DNA of 16,910 bases from Candidatus Aminicenantota bacterium (lineage in GTDB: Bacteria > Acidobacteriota > Aminicenantia > UBA2199): NCBI GenBank assembly GCA_020355945.1, contig CP070627.1, forward strand, positions 7,569,912-7,586,821, in the 5' to 3' direction. The position numbers and the translations under genes are program-made. The notes beneath the pieces are model-generated. The model did no database searches, was not told the DNA's origin, and was given only the letters and a program-made list of their open reading frames with translations. How positions within the stretch are numbered: position 1 is the first letter of the stretch; each line of letters starts with the position of its first letter. This document shows, piece after piece, positions 1 through 6,891 of the stretch.

Positions 1-1
1 G

Positions 2-190
2 GTTTTGAAACAGCTAGATACCTACAACAAAACCATAGACCCTTGCTCCGGGAAGCCCTATACCTGGAATCGGCAAAAACAAGTACTGTATAGTATTGGC
101 ACGGATCGAAACGATGACAACGGTAGATACACCACCACCTCGATAGATACGGATTTCGCTGTCCCGGTCCGGCTAAAAGGAAGAAAATAG
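2..190 (+). CDS. C-terminal end of an unrecognised protein (truncated by window edge)
   Basis: The reading frame is open from the first base, so the true start lies upstream. The visible ~62 residues contain DPCSGKPYTWNRQ, then YSIGTDRNDDNG, then a short hydrophobic end DFAVPVRLK. A Pro-x-(S/T)GKP stretch followed by LYSIG-D-x-x-DD is a C-terminal pattern I associate with exported or pilin-like proteins of environmental bacteria, but I cannot name the family. The gene ends in TAG. A G-run hairpin follows within 20 bases and could act as its terminator. The TTG at 5 is only the first possible start codon inside the window and should not be taken as the real one. Confidence 0.6.
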   Translation, partial: VLKQLDTYNKTIDPCSGKPYTWNRQKQVLYSIGTDRNDDNGRYTTTSIDTDFAVPVRLKGRK

Positions 191-202
191 TGCCTACGAC
201 GA

Positions 203-240
203 CCAGGGGGGGCGCTTTTTAGAAAAAACTGCCCCCCCTA
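203..240. repeat. G-run / C-run palindrome (hairpin), copy 1
   Basis: An 8-base arm AGGGGGGG (205-212) pairs with CCCCCCCT (232-239). A second inner pairing TTTTT/AAAAA lies between them. It sits just after the stop codon of the first gene, so it may terminate transcription or protect the 3' end. A clear relative lies at 10811-10846, downstream of another gene, so this looks like a dispersed element rather than a gene-specific terminator. Confidence 0.6.
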
Positions 241-295
241 TACCGTGGAACCACTGGCCGCCAAAGGTACAAATTTTCTTTTTTGACCTCATTCA

Positions 296-324
296 TTGAC
301 AAAATTCAAAAAATGATATAATAT
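296..324 (+). promoter_or_regulatory. sigma70-type promoter of the antitoxin-like gene
   Basis: TTGACA at 296-301 is a perfect -35 box. The -10 is TATAAT at 317-322 (15-base spacer) or the overlapping TAATAT at 319-324 (17-base spacer). A Shine-Dalgarno AGAGG at 331-335 stands 7 bases before the ATG at 343. Confidence 0.7.
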
Positions 325-342
325 AAGTCCAGAGGTAAACAA

Positions 343-558
343 ATGGAAAAAGTGGTTGAAGGTTTTTTTAAAAATGGAGAAATTTTTCTGTTCGATGACA
401 TAAAGATGAAATTTGCAAAAGTTAAGGTCATTTTCCAGGAAGAAGAGGACGATAAGGCTGATCGGGGAAACGACTTCCTTTTGAAGAATAGACTAAAGGT
501 TAGAACTCGAAATTTCAAATTCAATAGAGATGAATTATATGACAGAAAAGGTTTTTGA
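343..558 (+). CDS. antitoxin-like small protein (type II TA)
   Basis: 71 residues. The N-terminal half (MEKVVEGFFKNGEIFLF, then AKVKVIFQEEE) resembles the short beta-strand-rich antitoxins that begin with a V-x-G-x-(Y/F)-x-NG-x-(I/V) pattern and continue to VIVTFLEE. The acidic middle and the C-terminal KFNRDELYDRKGF resemble the toxin-wrapping tail of VapB-like antitoxins, which often ends in (R/E)EELxxR. The ATG is chosen because AGAGG precedes it at the right distance and a consensus promoter lies upstream. The next reading frame overlaps it and is the tail of a PIN toxin, which supports the antitoxin call. The final KGF may come from the deletion junction rather than from the original antitoxin. 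Family assignment is from resemblance only. Confidence 0.6.
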   Translation: MEKVVEGFFKNGEIFLFDDIKMKFAKVKVIFQEEEDDKADRGNDFLLKNRLKVRTRNFKFNRDELYDRKGF

Positions 559-697
559 GAATAATTGTGGAATTCTATTTACTGAAGACCTTCATCATAA
601 TCAATTAATAAAGGGACAACTGAGAGTGTTCAATCCATTTGAAGGTATCCCGGGTGATTTTGTTGAGGACGAACAAGAGGAATCTTCCCGGGATTAG
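539..697 (+). pseudogene. C-terminal remnant of a PIN-domain (VapC-like) toxin
   Basis: This 52-residue frame overlaps the end of the antitoxin-like gene. It reads ENNCGILFTEDLHHNQ then LRVFNPF, which closely matches the last strand and helix of PIN toxins, where the sequence is commonly GxxxLYTEDLqhGq followed by (V/I)NPF. PIN toxins are usually 130-145 residues; the N-terminal strand with its first catalytic Asp and the central acidic residues are missing. The remnant begins almost directly after the antitoxin's C-terminal motif, so an internal deletion of roughly 250-300 bases seems to have fused the antitoxin end to the toxin tail. The piece cannot be an active ribonuclease. Confidence 0.6.
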
Positions 698-765
698 GGT
701 TGTCTTTCGTCTTCTGTCAATGTTCGCAGGCCTTAATAGGTTCCCCGGATCATGGACCCAGGACC

Positions 766-794
766 TTGTTTTATTAAAACTCAACGCCTATAAT
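766..794 (+). promoter_or_regulatory. sigma70-like promoter upstream of the sigma factor operon
   Basis: TTGTTT at 766-771, a 17-base spacer and TATAAT at 789-794. It would give basal transcription of the operon, with a leader of roughly 55 bases. Confidence 0.55.
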
Positions 795-801
795 ATTTTT
801 T

Positions 802-832
802 TGTAACCCGTTATTTAATACCCTTCGTCTAA
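802..832 (+). promoter_or_regulatory. candidate ECF-type promoter (autoregulation)
   Basis: TGTAACC at 802-808 and CGTCTAA at 826-832 are separated by 17 bases. Many ECF sigma factors recognise an AAC-containing -35 box and a CGT-containing -10 box, and most of them drive their own operon. The site lies 23 bases before the ATG of the sigma gene. This is inference from sequence form; the specificity of this sigma factor is unknown. Confidence 0.5.
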
Positions 833-854
833 TAGAGGATAACGAGAAAGATAC

Positions 855-1460
855 ATGAAAACAGATGAAACAAAACTTGTTGACCGCTTATGCCAGGGCG
901 ATCTTGAAGCATTTCAAGAATTAGTGGAGCGTTATAAAAAGAAGGTATATTACCTGGCTTACGATATGGCGGGCGACCACCATGAAGCAGAAGATATCTC
1001 CCAGGAAGTGTTTATCAAAGTGTTTCGTCATATCAAAAAATTTAGAAAAGACGCAGCACTTAAATCATGGATTTACCAGATCACAGTGAACACCTGCATC
1101 GATGTACAGCGAAAAAAATCCAGGAAACCACACGTCTTGATGGAAAGCTCACAGATGGACAGCCTTCAACAAGCATCTTCCTGGACAGGAAGCACTAATA
1201 CCAATCCTGAACGCCTTGCTGAAGCCAACATGATCCAACACCGGATCCAGCAACTGCTTCATAAAGTCTCCCCCAAAGAACGTTCCGCTTTTGTCATGCG
1301 GTACTATAATGAGCTCAAAACCACTGAAATTGCAATAATTTTGAACCTTTCCACCAATACCATTAAAAGCCTCCTGTTTCGCGCCAGGAAAAAACTCCAA
1401 AAAGAACTTTCTTTTTATCAAAGTAATCTTCAAACGGAGGTTTCCAATGAATCAATGTAA
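855..1460 (+). CDS. ECF RNA polymerase sigma factor (RpoE-like)
   Basis: 201 residues, the usual ECF size. Region 2 spans about residues 18-88: FQELVERYKKKVYYLAYDM, the core-binding and -10-recognition segment with EAEDISQEVFIKVF, and SWIYQITVNTCID. After a linker of about 40 residues, region 4 (about 130-183) contains LSPKER-like VSPKERSAFVMRYY and the helix-turn-helix ELKTTEIAIILNLSTNTIKSLLFRARKKL that reads the -35 box. It directs RNA polymerase to a small regulon, probably in response to envelope stress since its partner is membrane bound. The gene overlaps the anti-sigma gene by 14 bases, indicating translational coupling. The start ATG follows a weak purine stretch GAGAAAGA. Subgroup cannot be assigned without a search. 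Confidence 0.93.
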   Translation: MKTDETKLVDRLCQGDLEAFQELVERYKKKVYYLAYDMAGDHHEAEDISQEVFIKVFRHIKKFRKDAALKSWIYQITVNTCIDVQRKKSRKPHVLMESSQMDSLQQASSWTGSTNTNPERLAEANMIQHRIQQLLHKVSPKERSAFVMRYYNELKTTEIAIILNLSTNTIKSLLFRARKKLQKELSFYQSNLQTEVSNESM

Positions 1461-2280
1461 GCAAAGTAAAGATTTATTTGATGAGGCTCTTTGTAAGGAA
1501 TTAAATAAAGAACAAAAACTTTTTTTAGAAAACCACCTGCGGGAATGCCCGAAATGTCGTTCTGAGTTCCAGGAGGCCAATGCCATGCTCAACTTTATGA
1601 AAAAAAGAGTCCGCCAGGAACCTGAGCCGGCGTTTTGGGATGGCTACTGGGAACGACTGCGGGATAGAATGGAAAAAGAAAACCTGGTGCATGCCAGAAG
1701 TGAAAAAAAGCGGAAAACGTTTTTCCAATTTTTCCAATTTCTTAATTTTAGTCCCAGGTGGGTGGTCCAGGCTGCTGCGGCTGTTGTGCTGGTGGTAATC
1801 GGTATTTTTATCGGGCGAGAGATATTTCCCCCTTCGTCTACCGCGGGCCCAGGGAAACAAATAGACCAGCCCCCGGTTTTTACGTCCAGGTTTGAACCGG
1901 GGACAGAACTGTTTCAACGCACCCACAATTTTATTGAACGCTCAAAAGTGATATTGTTGGCCATGGTCAATTTTGACCCTAAAACAGAAGACGCCTATGT
2001 GTTGAATCTTCCCTATCAACAGCGGATTTCAAGAGAATTGGTCCAGCAAGCAAGTGGACTTAAAAACCAACTCTCCAATCTACAACAAAGACAGTTGAGA
2101 GAACTGATTACCGACCTGGAGGTCATTCTACTCCAGGTGGCTAATCTTGAATCAGGGTCTGATATCTCTGCAATTGAGTTAGTTAAAAACGGGGTGAAGA
2201 TCCGGGGAGTATTGTTCAAAATACAATTGACTGATATTCGTCAGTCTATAAATAAAAAAAGCAAAACCAAACGGATATAA
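1447..2280 (+). CDS. zinc-finger anti-sigma factor, single-pass membrane protein
   Basis: 277 residues. The N-terminus carries an anti-sigma zinc-finger signature, H30-x3-C34-x2-C37 (HLRECPKC), within the helical segment that clamps ECF sigma factors. One membrane segment lies at about 105-123 (WVVQAAAAVVLVVIGIFIG), preceded by basic residues, so the zinc finger faces the cytoplasm and about 150 residues face the periplasm. The outer part is rich in Gln and Leu (KNQLSNLQQRQLRELITDLEVILLQ) and likely helical, possibly the sensory region. It starts inside the sigma gene, with GGAGG at 1436-1440 before its ATG. Co-translation with its target is typical for sigma/anti-sigma pairs. The release signal cannot be read from the sequence. 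Confidence 0.9.
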   Translation: MNQCKQSKDLFDEALCKELNKEQKLFLENHLRECPKCRSEFQEANAMLNFMKKRVRQEPEPAFWDGYWERLRDRMEKENLVHARSEKKRKTFFQFFQFLNFSPRWVVQAAAAVVLVVIGIFIGREIFPPSSTAGPGKQIDQPPVFTSRFEPGTELFQRTHNFIERSKVILLAMVNFDPKTEDAYVLNLPYQQRISRELVQQASGLKNQLSNLQQRQLRELITDLEVILLQVANLESGSDISAIELVKNGVKIRGVLFKIQLTDIRQSINKKSKTKRI

Positions 2281-2295
2281 AAAAAGGAGGAAAAA

Positions 2296-4074
2296 ATGAG
2301 TACAAAAGTTTTACATTTGCAGCGGGTCATTTTTACGGTATGGATATTTCTTTTGGTTTTATCACCGGCATTGGGTGCCGCTAATATGCAAGAAAAAGAT
2401 GCCAGGGCTTATCAAATGGCTTATAATCTTATTCTTGAGGAAAAGTGGGAAGAAGCGGCAAAAGCCCTTAATGAATTTGTCAGGCGCTATTCCGGCAGCA
2501 ATTACGTAGATGATGCACGCTATTGGCAGTGCTACGCACAAGAGAAGCTGGGGAAATCCTTAGAAGATGTGTTCAGGTGTTACGAAGACTTCATCAAAAC
2601 CTACTCAAAAAGCAAGTGGGTGGATGATGCCAGGTCCAATTTAGTTCGCATCGGCCATAAGCTGGCAAAAAGCGGAAAAGCTAAATATAAAGCCCTTGTT
2701 CAGTCCATATATGAGGAACAGGAAGATGAAATCAAACTATCGGCTCTTTATGCCCTGGCAGATATGGGCGACGAGCAAGCCATAGATATCATTTTAAAAC
2801 TTTATGATAAGTCAAAAAATAAAAAGCTGCGCGGTAAGATTATTCATATGCTTGAGGATATTGAATCGCCCCATGCCTTTGCCAAACTAAAAGAAATTGC
2901 ACTAAAGGACCCGGATGCCGCATTACGCCGAAAGGCGGTTTATGTGATTGGGGATGTGGAATCTAAAGAGAGCCTTGAGGTACTTAAGAAGGTCATCAAA
3001 TCGGACCCTGATACCAAAGTAAAAAAAGCGGCTATTTATGCTTTAGAAGATGTTGATGATCCGGCTGTGATTCCTATTTTGACTGATTTGGCCCTGACGG
3101 AATCGGACCCGGGACTGGCAAAAGCAGCAGTGTATACGCTCGGGGATATAGAGAGTAAAGAAGTGATACCTGTTTTGCAAAAGATTCTGAAACAAGCTAA
3201 GGCGTCGGAAATCAAAAAAGCTGCCATTTATGCCCTGGAAGATGTTGAAGACCCGGTGATTATTCCTATTTTGACTGAATTGGCCCTGACGGCATCAGAC
3301 CCGGCATTGGCAAAAGCAGCGGTATATACGCTCGGGGATATAGAGAGTAAAGAAGTGATACCTGTTCTGCAAAAGATTTTGAAACAAGCGAAGACACCGG
3401 ACATTAAGAAAGCCGCAATTTATGCTCTTGAAGACACCGATGATCCGGTTGCGCTTCCGATCTTGAGGGATATTGTCTTGAAGGAAAATGACCCGGTGTT
3501 ACGGAAAGCTGCTATTTATGTTATCGGGGACATCGAGAGTAAAGAGTCATTGAAGATTTTACAAGAAGTCTTGAAATCCACCAATGTACCGGAGCTTCAG
3601 AAAGCAGCGCTTCATGCGGTTGGGGATCAGGAAGGTGAAGAGGCGAAAAAAATCCTTTATGATGTGGCTGTAACCTCGTCAAAAGAAGAACTGGCTAAGA
3701 CTGCGGTTTATGCGCTTGTAGATTTGCTAGAAGATGATGATAATGATCCTGGATTGTTATTAGAAATTTACAAAAAGTCAAAATTTCTCTCGGTTCGCAA
3801 AGCAGTGATTTATAGTATGGAAGATTTAGAAGGTTCTGCGGCTGTTAAAGCTCTCATCCAGGTTTTAAAGACTGAAAAGGACCTGGAGCTTCGGCGGGCT
3901 GTTATCCGGACTTTAGGGGAAACAGAGAGTGATGAGGCGGTTCCTATTTTATTAGAAATCGCGCAGAAGGATGAGGATTCCAGGGCCAGGAAGGAAGCGG
4001 TAGTGGCTTTAGGAGAAATTGGAACAACCAAAGCCCAGGAAGCGTTGAAAAAGATTATTGAAAAAGAGAAATAA
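2296..4074 (+). CDS. exported TPR-like / HEAT-repeat protein
   Basis: 592 residues. A signal peptide covers about residues 1-29 (basic start, hydrophobic VIFTVWIFLLVLSPALGAA, likely cut after Ala). Residues ~35-125 look like two tetratricopeptide-type repeats of the BamD/YbgF sort (WEEAAKALNEFVRRYSGSNYVDDARYW, then FIKTYSKSKWVDDARSNL). From about residue 140 to the end there are roughly a dozen HEAT/PBS-lyase-type helical repeats with the recurring core KAA(I/V)Y(A/T)L(G/E)D(I/V)(E/D). These scaffolds bind proteins; no catalytic motif is visible. GGAGG at 2286-2290 fixes the start. It lies 15 bases behind the anti-sigma gene, so it is part of the sigma operon and a likely envelope effector or sensor partner. 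It has an internal 192-base tandem duplication. Confidence 0.9.
   Translation: MSTKVLHLQRVIFTVWIFLLVLSPALGAANMQEKDARAYQMAYNLILEEKWEEAAKALNEFVRRYSGSNYVDDARYWQCYAQEKLGKSLEDVFRCYEDFIKTYSKSKWVDDARSNLVRIGHKLAKSGKAKYKALVQSIYEEQEDEIKLSALYALADMGDEQAIDIILKLYDKSKNKKLRGKIIHMLEDIESPHAFAKLKEIALKDPDAALRRKAVYVIGDVESKESLEVLKKVIKSDPDTKVKKAAIYALEDVDDPAVIPILTDLALTESDPGLAKAAVYTLGDIESKEVIPVLQKILKQAKASEIKKAAIYALEDVEDPVIIPILTELALTASDPALAKAAVYTLGDIESKEVIPVLQKILKQAKTPDIKKAAIYALEDTDDPVALPILRDIVLKENDPVLRKAAIYVIGDIESKESLKILQEVLKSTNVPELQKAALHAVGDQEGEEAKKILYDVAVTSSKEELAKTAVYALVDLLEDDDNDPGLLLEIYKKSKFLSVRKAVIYSMEDLEGSAAVKALIQVLKTEKDLELRRAVIRTLGETESDEAVPILLEIAQKDEDSRARKEAVVALGEIGTTKAQEALKKIIEKEK
3049..3432 (+). repeat. 192-base tandem duplication inside the HEAT gene
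   Basis: The segment 3049-3240 is repeated with high identity at 3241-3432. Long stretches such as the 45 or so bases around ACGCTCGGGGATATAGAGAG are unchanged in both. The period equals 64 codons, two HEAT units. The register continues at 3433 but more diverged, so the first two copies are a recent duplication or are kept alike by gene conversion. Confidence 0.85.
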
Positions 4075-4298
4075 CCCCTCGGCGAGGGAAGCCTATTAAT
4101 AAAAAGAGTCCCTCCTAATAGGGTGCCCGCGCCGCGGGCCCGCCGGAGGCAAAAAAACATTACGCAGAAGTGCGTTACGCAATGGAAAAGAAGTCTTGCC
4201 TGTCCCTAAAAATCCTAAAAACCTCAAGCATGAGTCTTTGCATTGGTAAACAAAAATTCGTCTGTCCCCTCTTTTCCACTAACAAAAGGCAAAACCGG
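4075..4298. other. convergent intergenic region with GC-rich hairpins
   Basis: No gene is seen here. CCCTC-GGC-GAGGG follows the HEAT stop codon, and a perfect GCCCGCG-C-CGCGGGC hairpin lies at 4125-4139, followed by CCGCCGGAGGCAAA. The same CCGCCGGAGGCAAA motif recurs at 15183-15196 beyond the stop of the AAA ATPase gene, so it is a dispersed element associated with gene ends. Any of the hairpins could separate the two convergent genes, but none has a classical U-run. Confidence 0.5.
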
Positions 4299-5210
4299 CT
4301 ATCTTAAATCCTCAATCTCCTCTTTGGAAAGACCTGTATATTCTGAAATTTTTTCTAGCGGTTCTCCTTTTTTCTTCATCTTTTTTGCCATTTCAAACTT
4401 TTCTTCTTTTTTTCCTTTTTGAACTCCTTCTTTTATACCTTCTTTTATACCGATTTTTTTTCCTTCTTCCAGGGCATGCTCTATCCTTCCCCGTTCATCC
4501 TGTATATATATGCCCCGGGCATCATAAGCATCCAATTCTTCTTTGCTCCAATTCATTTGATTCGCCACTTCAAAGGCTTCTCGTAATTCTTTCGGCTCTT
4601 CAAATTCCTGGGGAATCATCCTCATATTTCCCGCATTTTTGACAAAATAAATCCATTTATCTTTTATATCTTTTAACTCTTCCAGAGTTTTGGTAAATTT
4701 GGGCAATTCCACGAAGTTTAATTCAAAGTCTTGAAAATGATTTTCGTTGGTTTTCTCATCCAGGATCAGGTGACGTGTGGCATAATCGGGATTCTTTTTA
4801 AAAAGATTGAAATTCAAAAAGCCCAGGAAAATCACCTGGTTTAATTTGGGGTAATCTTCTGCCCGGTTCAATTGCTGGTAATAGGCTTTGCTCACGTAGT
4901 AAAGCACTTTTTTTTCAAAGGCGGTGGTATGGAACACCTGCATTTCGATAATATAATGGATATTGCGTTTATCCACAGCTTTGATATCCAGGATGGTCTC
5001 TTTAAGTTCTTTGAGTTTGGGCACCTGGTAGGGATTTTTGATGGTGATGTCAATGATTTCTTTACTGGTACCGGCAAATTCAAGTATATTATTAAGGAAA
5101 GAGATGAGAATTTCTTTTTTGTTTTCATCGCCGAAGATTTTTCGGAAGGCCACGTCATTTTTGGGGTCTACAAATATGAATTCAGTAGAAGTATCTTTTT
5201 CATCATTCAT
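4299..5210 (-). CDS. Rpn-family PD-(D/E)XK nuclease / putative transposase
   Basis: 303 residues from the ATG at 5210. The opening FVDPKNDVAFRKIFGDENKK is the hallmark of the Rpn/PDDEXK_2 family (recombination-promoting nuclease, often annotated as a transposase). The active-site core follows as ILDIKAVDKRNIHYIIEMQ, giving the D-(x)n-E-x-Q pattern. The tail repeats EGKKIG-IKEGIKEG-VQKGKKEE and ends in LEKISEYTGLSKEEIEDLR, typical of the family. The frame is open further up to a GTG at 5249, but a perfect promoter lies between, so I prefer 5210. Family members nick DNA and promote RecA-independent recombination in E. coli; some have been linked to phage defence. No terminal inverted repeats are seen, so it is not an insertion sequence. 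Confidence 0.88.
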   Translation of the reverse strand: MNDEKDTSTEFIFVDPKNDVAFRKIFGDENKKEILISFLNNILEFAGTSKEIIDITIKNPYQVPKLKELKETILDIKAVDKRNIHYIIEMQVFHTTAFEKKVLYYVSKAYYQQLNRAEDYPKLNQVIFLGFLNFNLFKKNPDYATRHLILDEKTNENHFQDFELNFVELPKFTKTLEELKDIKDKWIYFVKNAGNMRMIPQEFEEPKELREAFEVANQMNWSKEELDAYDARGIYIQDERGRIEHALEEGKKIGIKEGIKEGVQKGKKEEKFEMAKKMKKKGEPLEKISEYTGLSKEEIEDLR

Positions 5211-5216
5211 GGTAAA

Positions 5217-5245
5217 ATTATAGTATAGTTCCATGATTTTTTCAA
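5217..5245 (-). promoter_or_regulatory. near-perfect sigma70 promoter, leaderless geometry
   Basis: On the minus strand TTGAAA (5245-5240), 17 bases, TATAAT (5222-5217), then only six bases TTTACC before the ATG at 5210. Transcription should start at or next to the A of the ATG, giving an mRNA without a leader. No Shine-Dalgarno precedes the gene. Confidence 0.7.
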
Positions 5246-5456
5246 CCACCCGGAGTCGAACGGGCTGAGCATAGTTGCCAGCCCTTTATTTCACTTTCCC
5301 TTCATTTTCGATTTCCTGTAAAATGTGTTAGGATAAGATTCAAATATCTATGAGGGAATATAGGGCCAGATATTTTATTTTCCACGGGTGAGAGAGTTCG
5401 CCTTTGGCGCCTTTGGTGCCAGACCAATTTTTAACAATTTAAAATTTACCTGAAAT

Positions 5457-5508
5457 GCCCCCGGGCTCGGCACTCCGCTATTACATTGAAGCACGTACTA
5501 CCGGGGGC
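5457..5508. repeat. inverted repeat GCCCCCGG / CCGGGGGC in an empty region
   Basis: Eight-base perfect arms at 5457-5464 and 5501-5508 enclose 36 bases. The whole stretch 5250-5603 carries no credible gene on either strand. Function unknown; it may belong with the other G-run elements of the window. Confidence 0.45.
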
Positions 5509-5603
5509 GCTATTAGCATAAATATAGAAATTTTTATGGAAAATGTCAACTCTTTTTAATAACTTCATCACTTCCATTTAAAATTATCCCGATTAACAAT
5601 GCC

Positions 5604-5789
5604 TCAGTCTTTTTTGGGTGGCCCAATTCTTTCCCATGCCCGATTAGGTTTCCGGGTTGGTGGAAGTTTTGGGTCGCCAGGTTCAATAGTAACCTGGCGT
5701 GGATTCGGAATATGCCCACCTCTTGGTCCGCGTTCTTCATATTCACCCGGACGAATTGGTTTTTCTCCTGGTCTTTGTACTTTACTCAT
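5604..5789 (-). CDS. YjzC-like small protein
   Basis: 61 residues from the ATG at 5789, which is preceded by a perfect AAGGAGG (5802-5796), so the upstream extension of the frame is rejected. The sequence has RPGEKPIRPGEYEERGPRGG, then NPRQVTIEPGDPKLPPT and NRAWERI. This matches the plan of Bacillus YjzC-like proteins: a PG-(Q/E)KAP-x-x-G-x-Y opening, a V-x-(L/V)-x-x-GD-x-(F/L)PPT core and a C-terminal aromatic. Their function is unknown. A TATAAT at 5825-5820 on the minus strand and an overlapping 16-base palindrome suggest an own regulated promoter. The protein is rich in Pro, Gly and charged residues with no membrane segment. Confidence 0.7.
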   Translation of the reverse strand: MSKVQRPGEKPIRPGEYEERGPRGGHIPNPRQVTIEPGDPKLPPTRKPNRAWERIGPPKKD

Positions 5790-5819
5790 TAAATTCCTCC
5801 TTATTTTTCTAAATTTAAT

Positions 5820-5838
5820 ATTATACTGATCCCAGTAT
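5820..5838 (-). promoter_or_regulatory. -10 box overlapped by palindrome ATACTG-ATCC-CAGTAT
   Basis: A minus-strand TATAAT occupies 5825-5820. The perfect palindrome ATACTGATCCCAGTAT (5823-5838) overlaps its upstream edge, and a second dyad TGCCA-AATAA-TGGCA follows at 5838-5852. This placement suits a repressor operator for the YjzC-like gene. No good -35 box is seen. Confidence 0.4.
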
Positions 5839-5858
5839 GCCAAATAATGGCACAGCAA

Positions 5859-6159
5859 ATTTTTTTTAGAACTGATTTTCTGAAATCAATTGGCTCGACA
5901 TCTTTTAAGGAAGTCTTGGGAAGTCCTGAATGTCCCCAAAAATATGAGAGGGAAAAGGGGAAAAGTAAAAAATTACCTCATTATCAAAGATAAAAAGAGG
6001 GGGGGACATCTACTGGAATGCCAGGTGTCTCATATCAAAATCGAGATCGATCACATTTACGGTTTCAAGATGATTTTACCCAATAGTGAGGAATTTTTGA
6101 AAATGAACCTGTAAAGATAGATGTCTAATCAGGATGCACTGAAAAAAAGTTAAAAGAGT
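5859..6159 (+). other. low-complexity region with uncertain short ORFs
   Basis: Two overlapping plus-strand frames exist. One ends at 5989-5991 (TAA) and reads SFKEVLGSPECPQKYEREKG. The other, with an ATG at 5944, runs to 6114 and reads GGHLLECQVSHIKIEIDHIYG followed by PNSEEFLKMNL. They could be a single remnant split by a frameshift. There is no Shine-Dalgarno and I recognise no family, so I do not call a gene here. Confidence 0.3.
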
Positions 6160-6891
6160 TTACAACGACATGGCAAGACGGAAACCCATAGTACTCAGGC
6201 GAGTTGCAGGGGGTAGGTAGAGTCGTATATTCGAAGTGCAAGTTACCGGACCGTTAGCCCAGCCACCACCGCGTAAAACCCGATTTGAACAAAACTCAGG
6301 TCCTTTAGGGTTTTTCAAAGGGCTTTTCTTATAGTATTCACTGTCATAGTAATCTGCACACCATTCCAATATATTACCGACCATGTCCATACAGCAATAA
6401 GGGCTTTGGGCGGCAGGAAATAATCCCACTGGCATAGTTCTTCCCAAGCCAGATTCATCTGTGTTACATAAATTTTCAAAAAATTTGTTGCCCCATGGAT
6501 ATTCCCTGCCGTCAGTTCCACAGGCTGCCTTCTCCCATTCCGCCTCTGTGGGTAAACGGAAAGGTTTACCGGTTACCTTCGCCAACCAGTTAGCATAAGC
6601 ATTCGCTTCGAACCAACTAATCCCCACTACCGGGAAGTTGGGACCATTCCATTGACTATCATACCAGTAAAAAGGTTCTGTAATGTCTTCATCTTTCCGC
6701 CACCTCCAGCCATCTACTTCCCAATATTCTTCTTTATAGTACCCTTCAGAATCTACAAATCGTTTAAACTCCTGGTTGGTTACAGTATATTTACCGATCA
6801 TATAGGCATCAAGATAAATACTTTGTACCGGCTTCGCATTTTCAAATTTCTCCGAACCGCGAATAAACTCTCCTGCCGGAACCAGCACCAT
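6160..6891 (-). CDS. FGE-sulfatase / C-type-lectin-fold domain (C-terminal fragment of a broken NACHT protein)
   Basis: 243 residues covering a nearly whole formylglycine-generating-enzyme fold: MVLVPAGEFIRGS, DAYMIGKYTVTNQEFKRF, PVVGISWFEANAYANWL, FRLPTEAEWEKAACG, YPWGN, MVGNILEWCADYY, RVLRGGGW and final MGFRLA. True FGE uses two active-site cysteines after the GGSW-like motif; here only the one at Trp+7 (C218) is present and the +2 position is Asn, so it is probably a binding scaffold and not a maturase. The ATG is internal: the frame is the same as that of the phosphoesterase segment and continues from the NACHT segment after a one-base shift near 6906-6914. Its last 24 codons do not show the C-ending bias seen in the other FGE domain of this window. 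Confidence 0.8.
   Translation of the reverse strand: MVLVPAGEFIRGSEKFENAKPVQSIYLDAYMIGKYTVTNQEFKRFVDSEGYYKEEYWEVDGWRWRKDEDITEPFYWYDSQWNGPNFPVVGISWFEANAYANWLAKVTGKPFRLPTEAEWEKAACGTDGREYPWGNKFFENLCNTDESGLGRTMPVGLFPAAQSPYCCMDMVGNILEWCADYYDSEYYKKSPLKNPKGPEFCSNRVLRGGGWANGPVTCTSNIRLYLPPATRLSTMGFRLAMSL

Noticed and set aside
4299..5210. Rpn gene as an insertion sequence
   Set aside because: No terminal inverted repeats or target duplication are visible, and the family is mostly found as single genes.
4872..5228. Plus-strand frame antisense to the Rpn gene
   Set aside because: It is a shadow of the coding strand with Phe-rich, protein-unlike composition.
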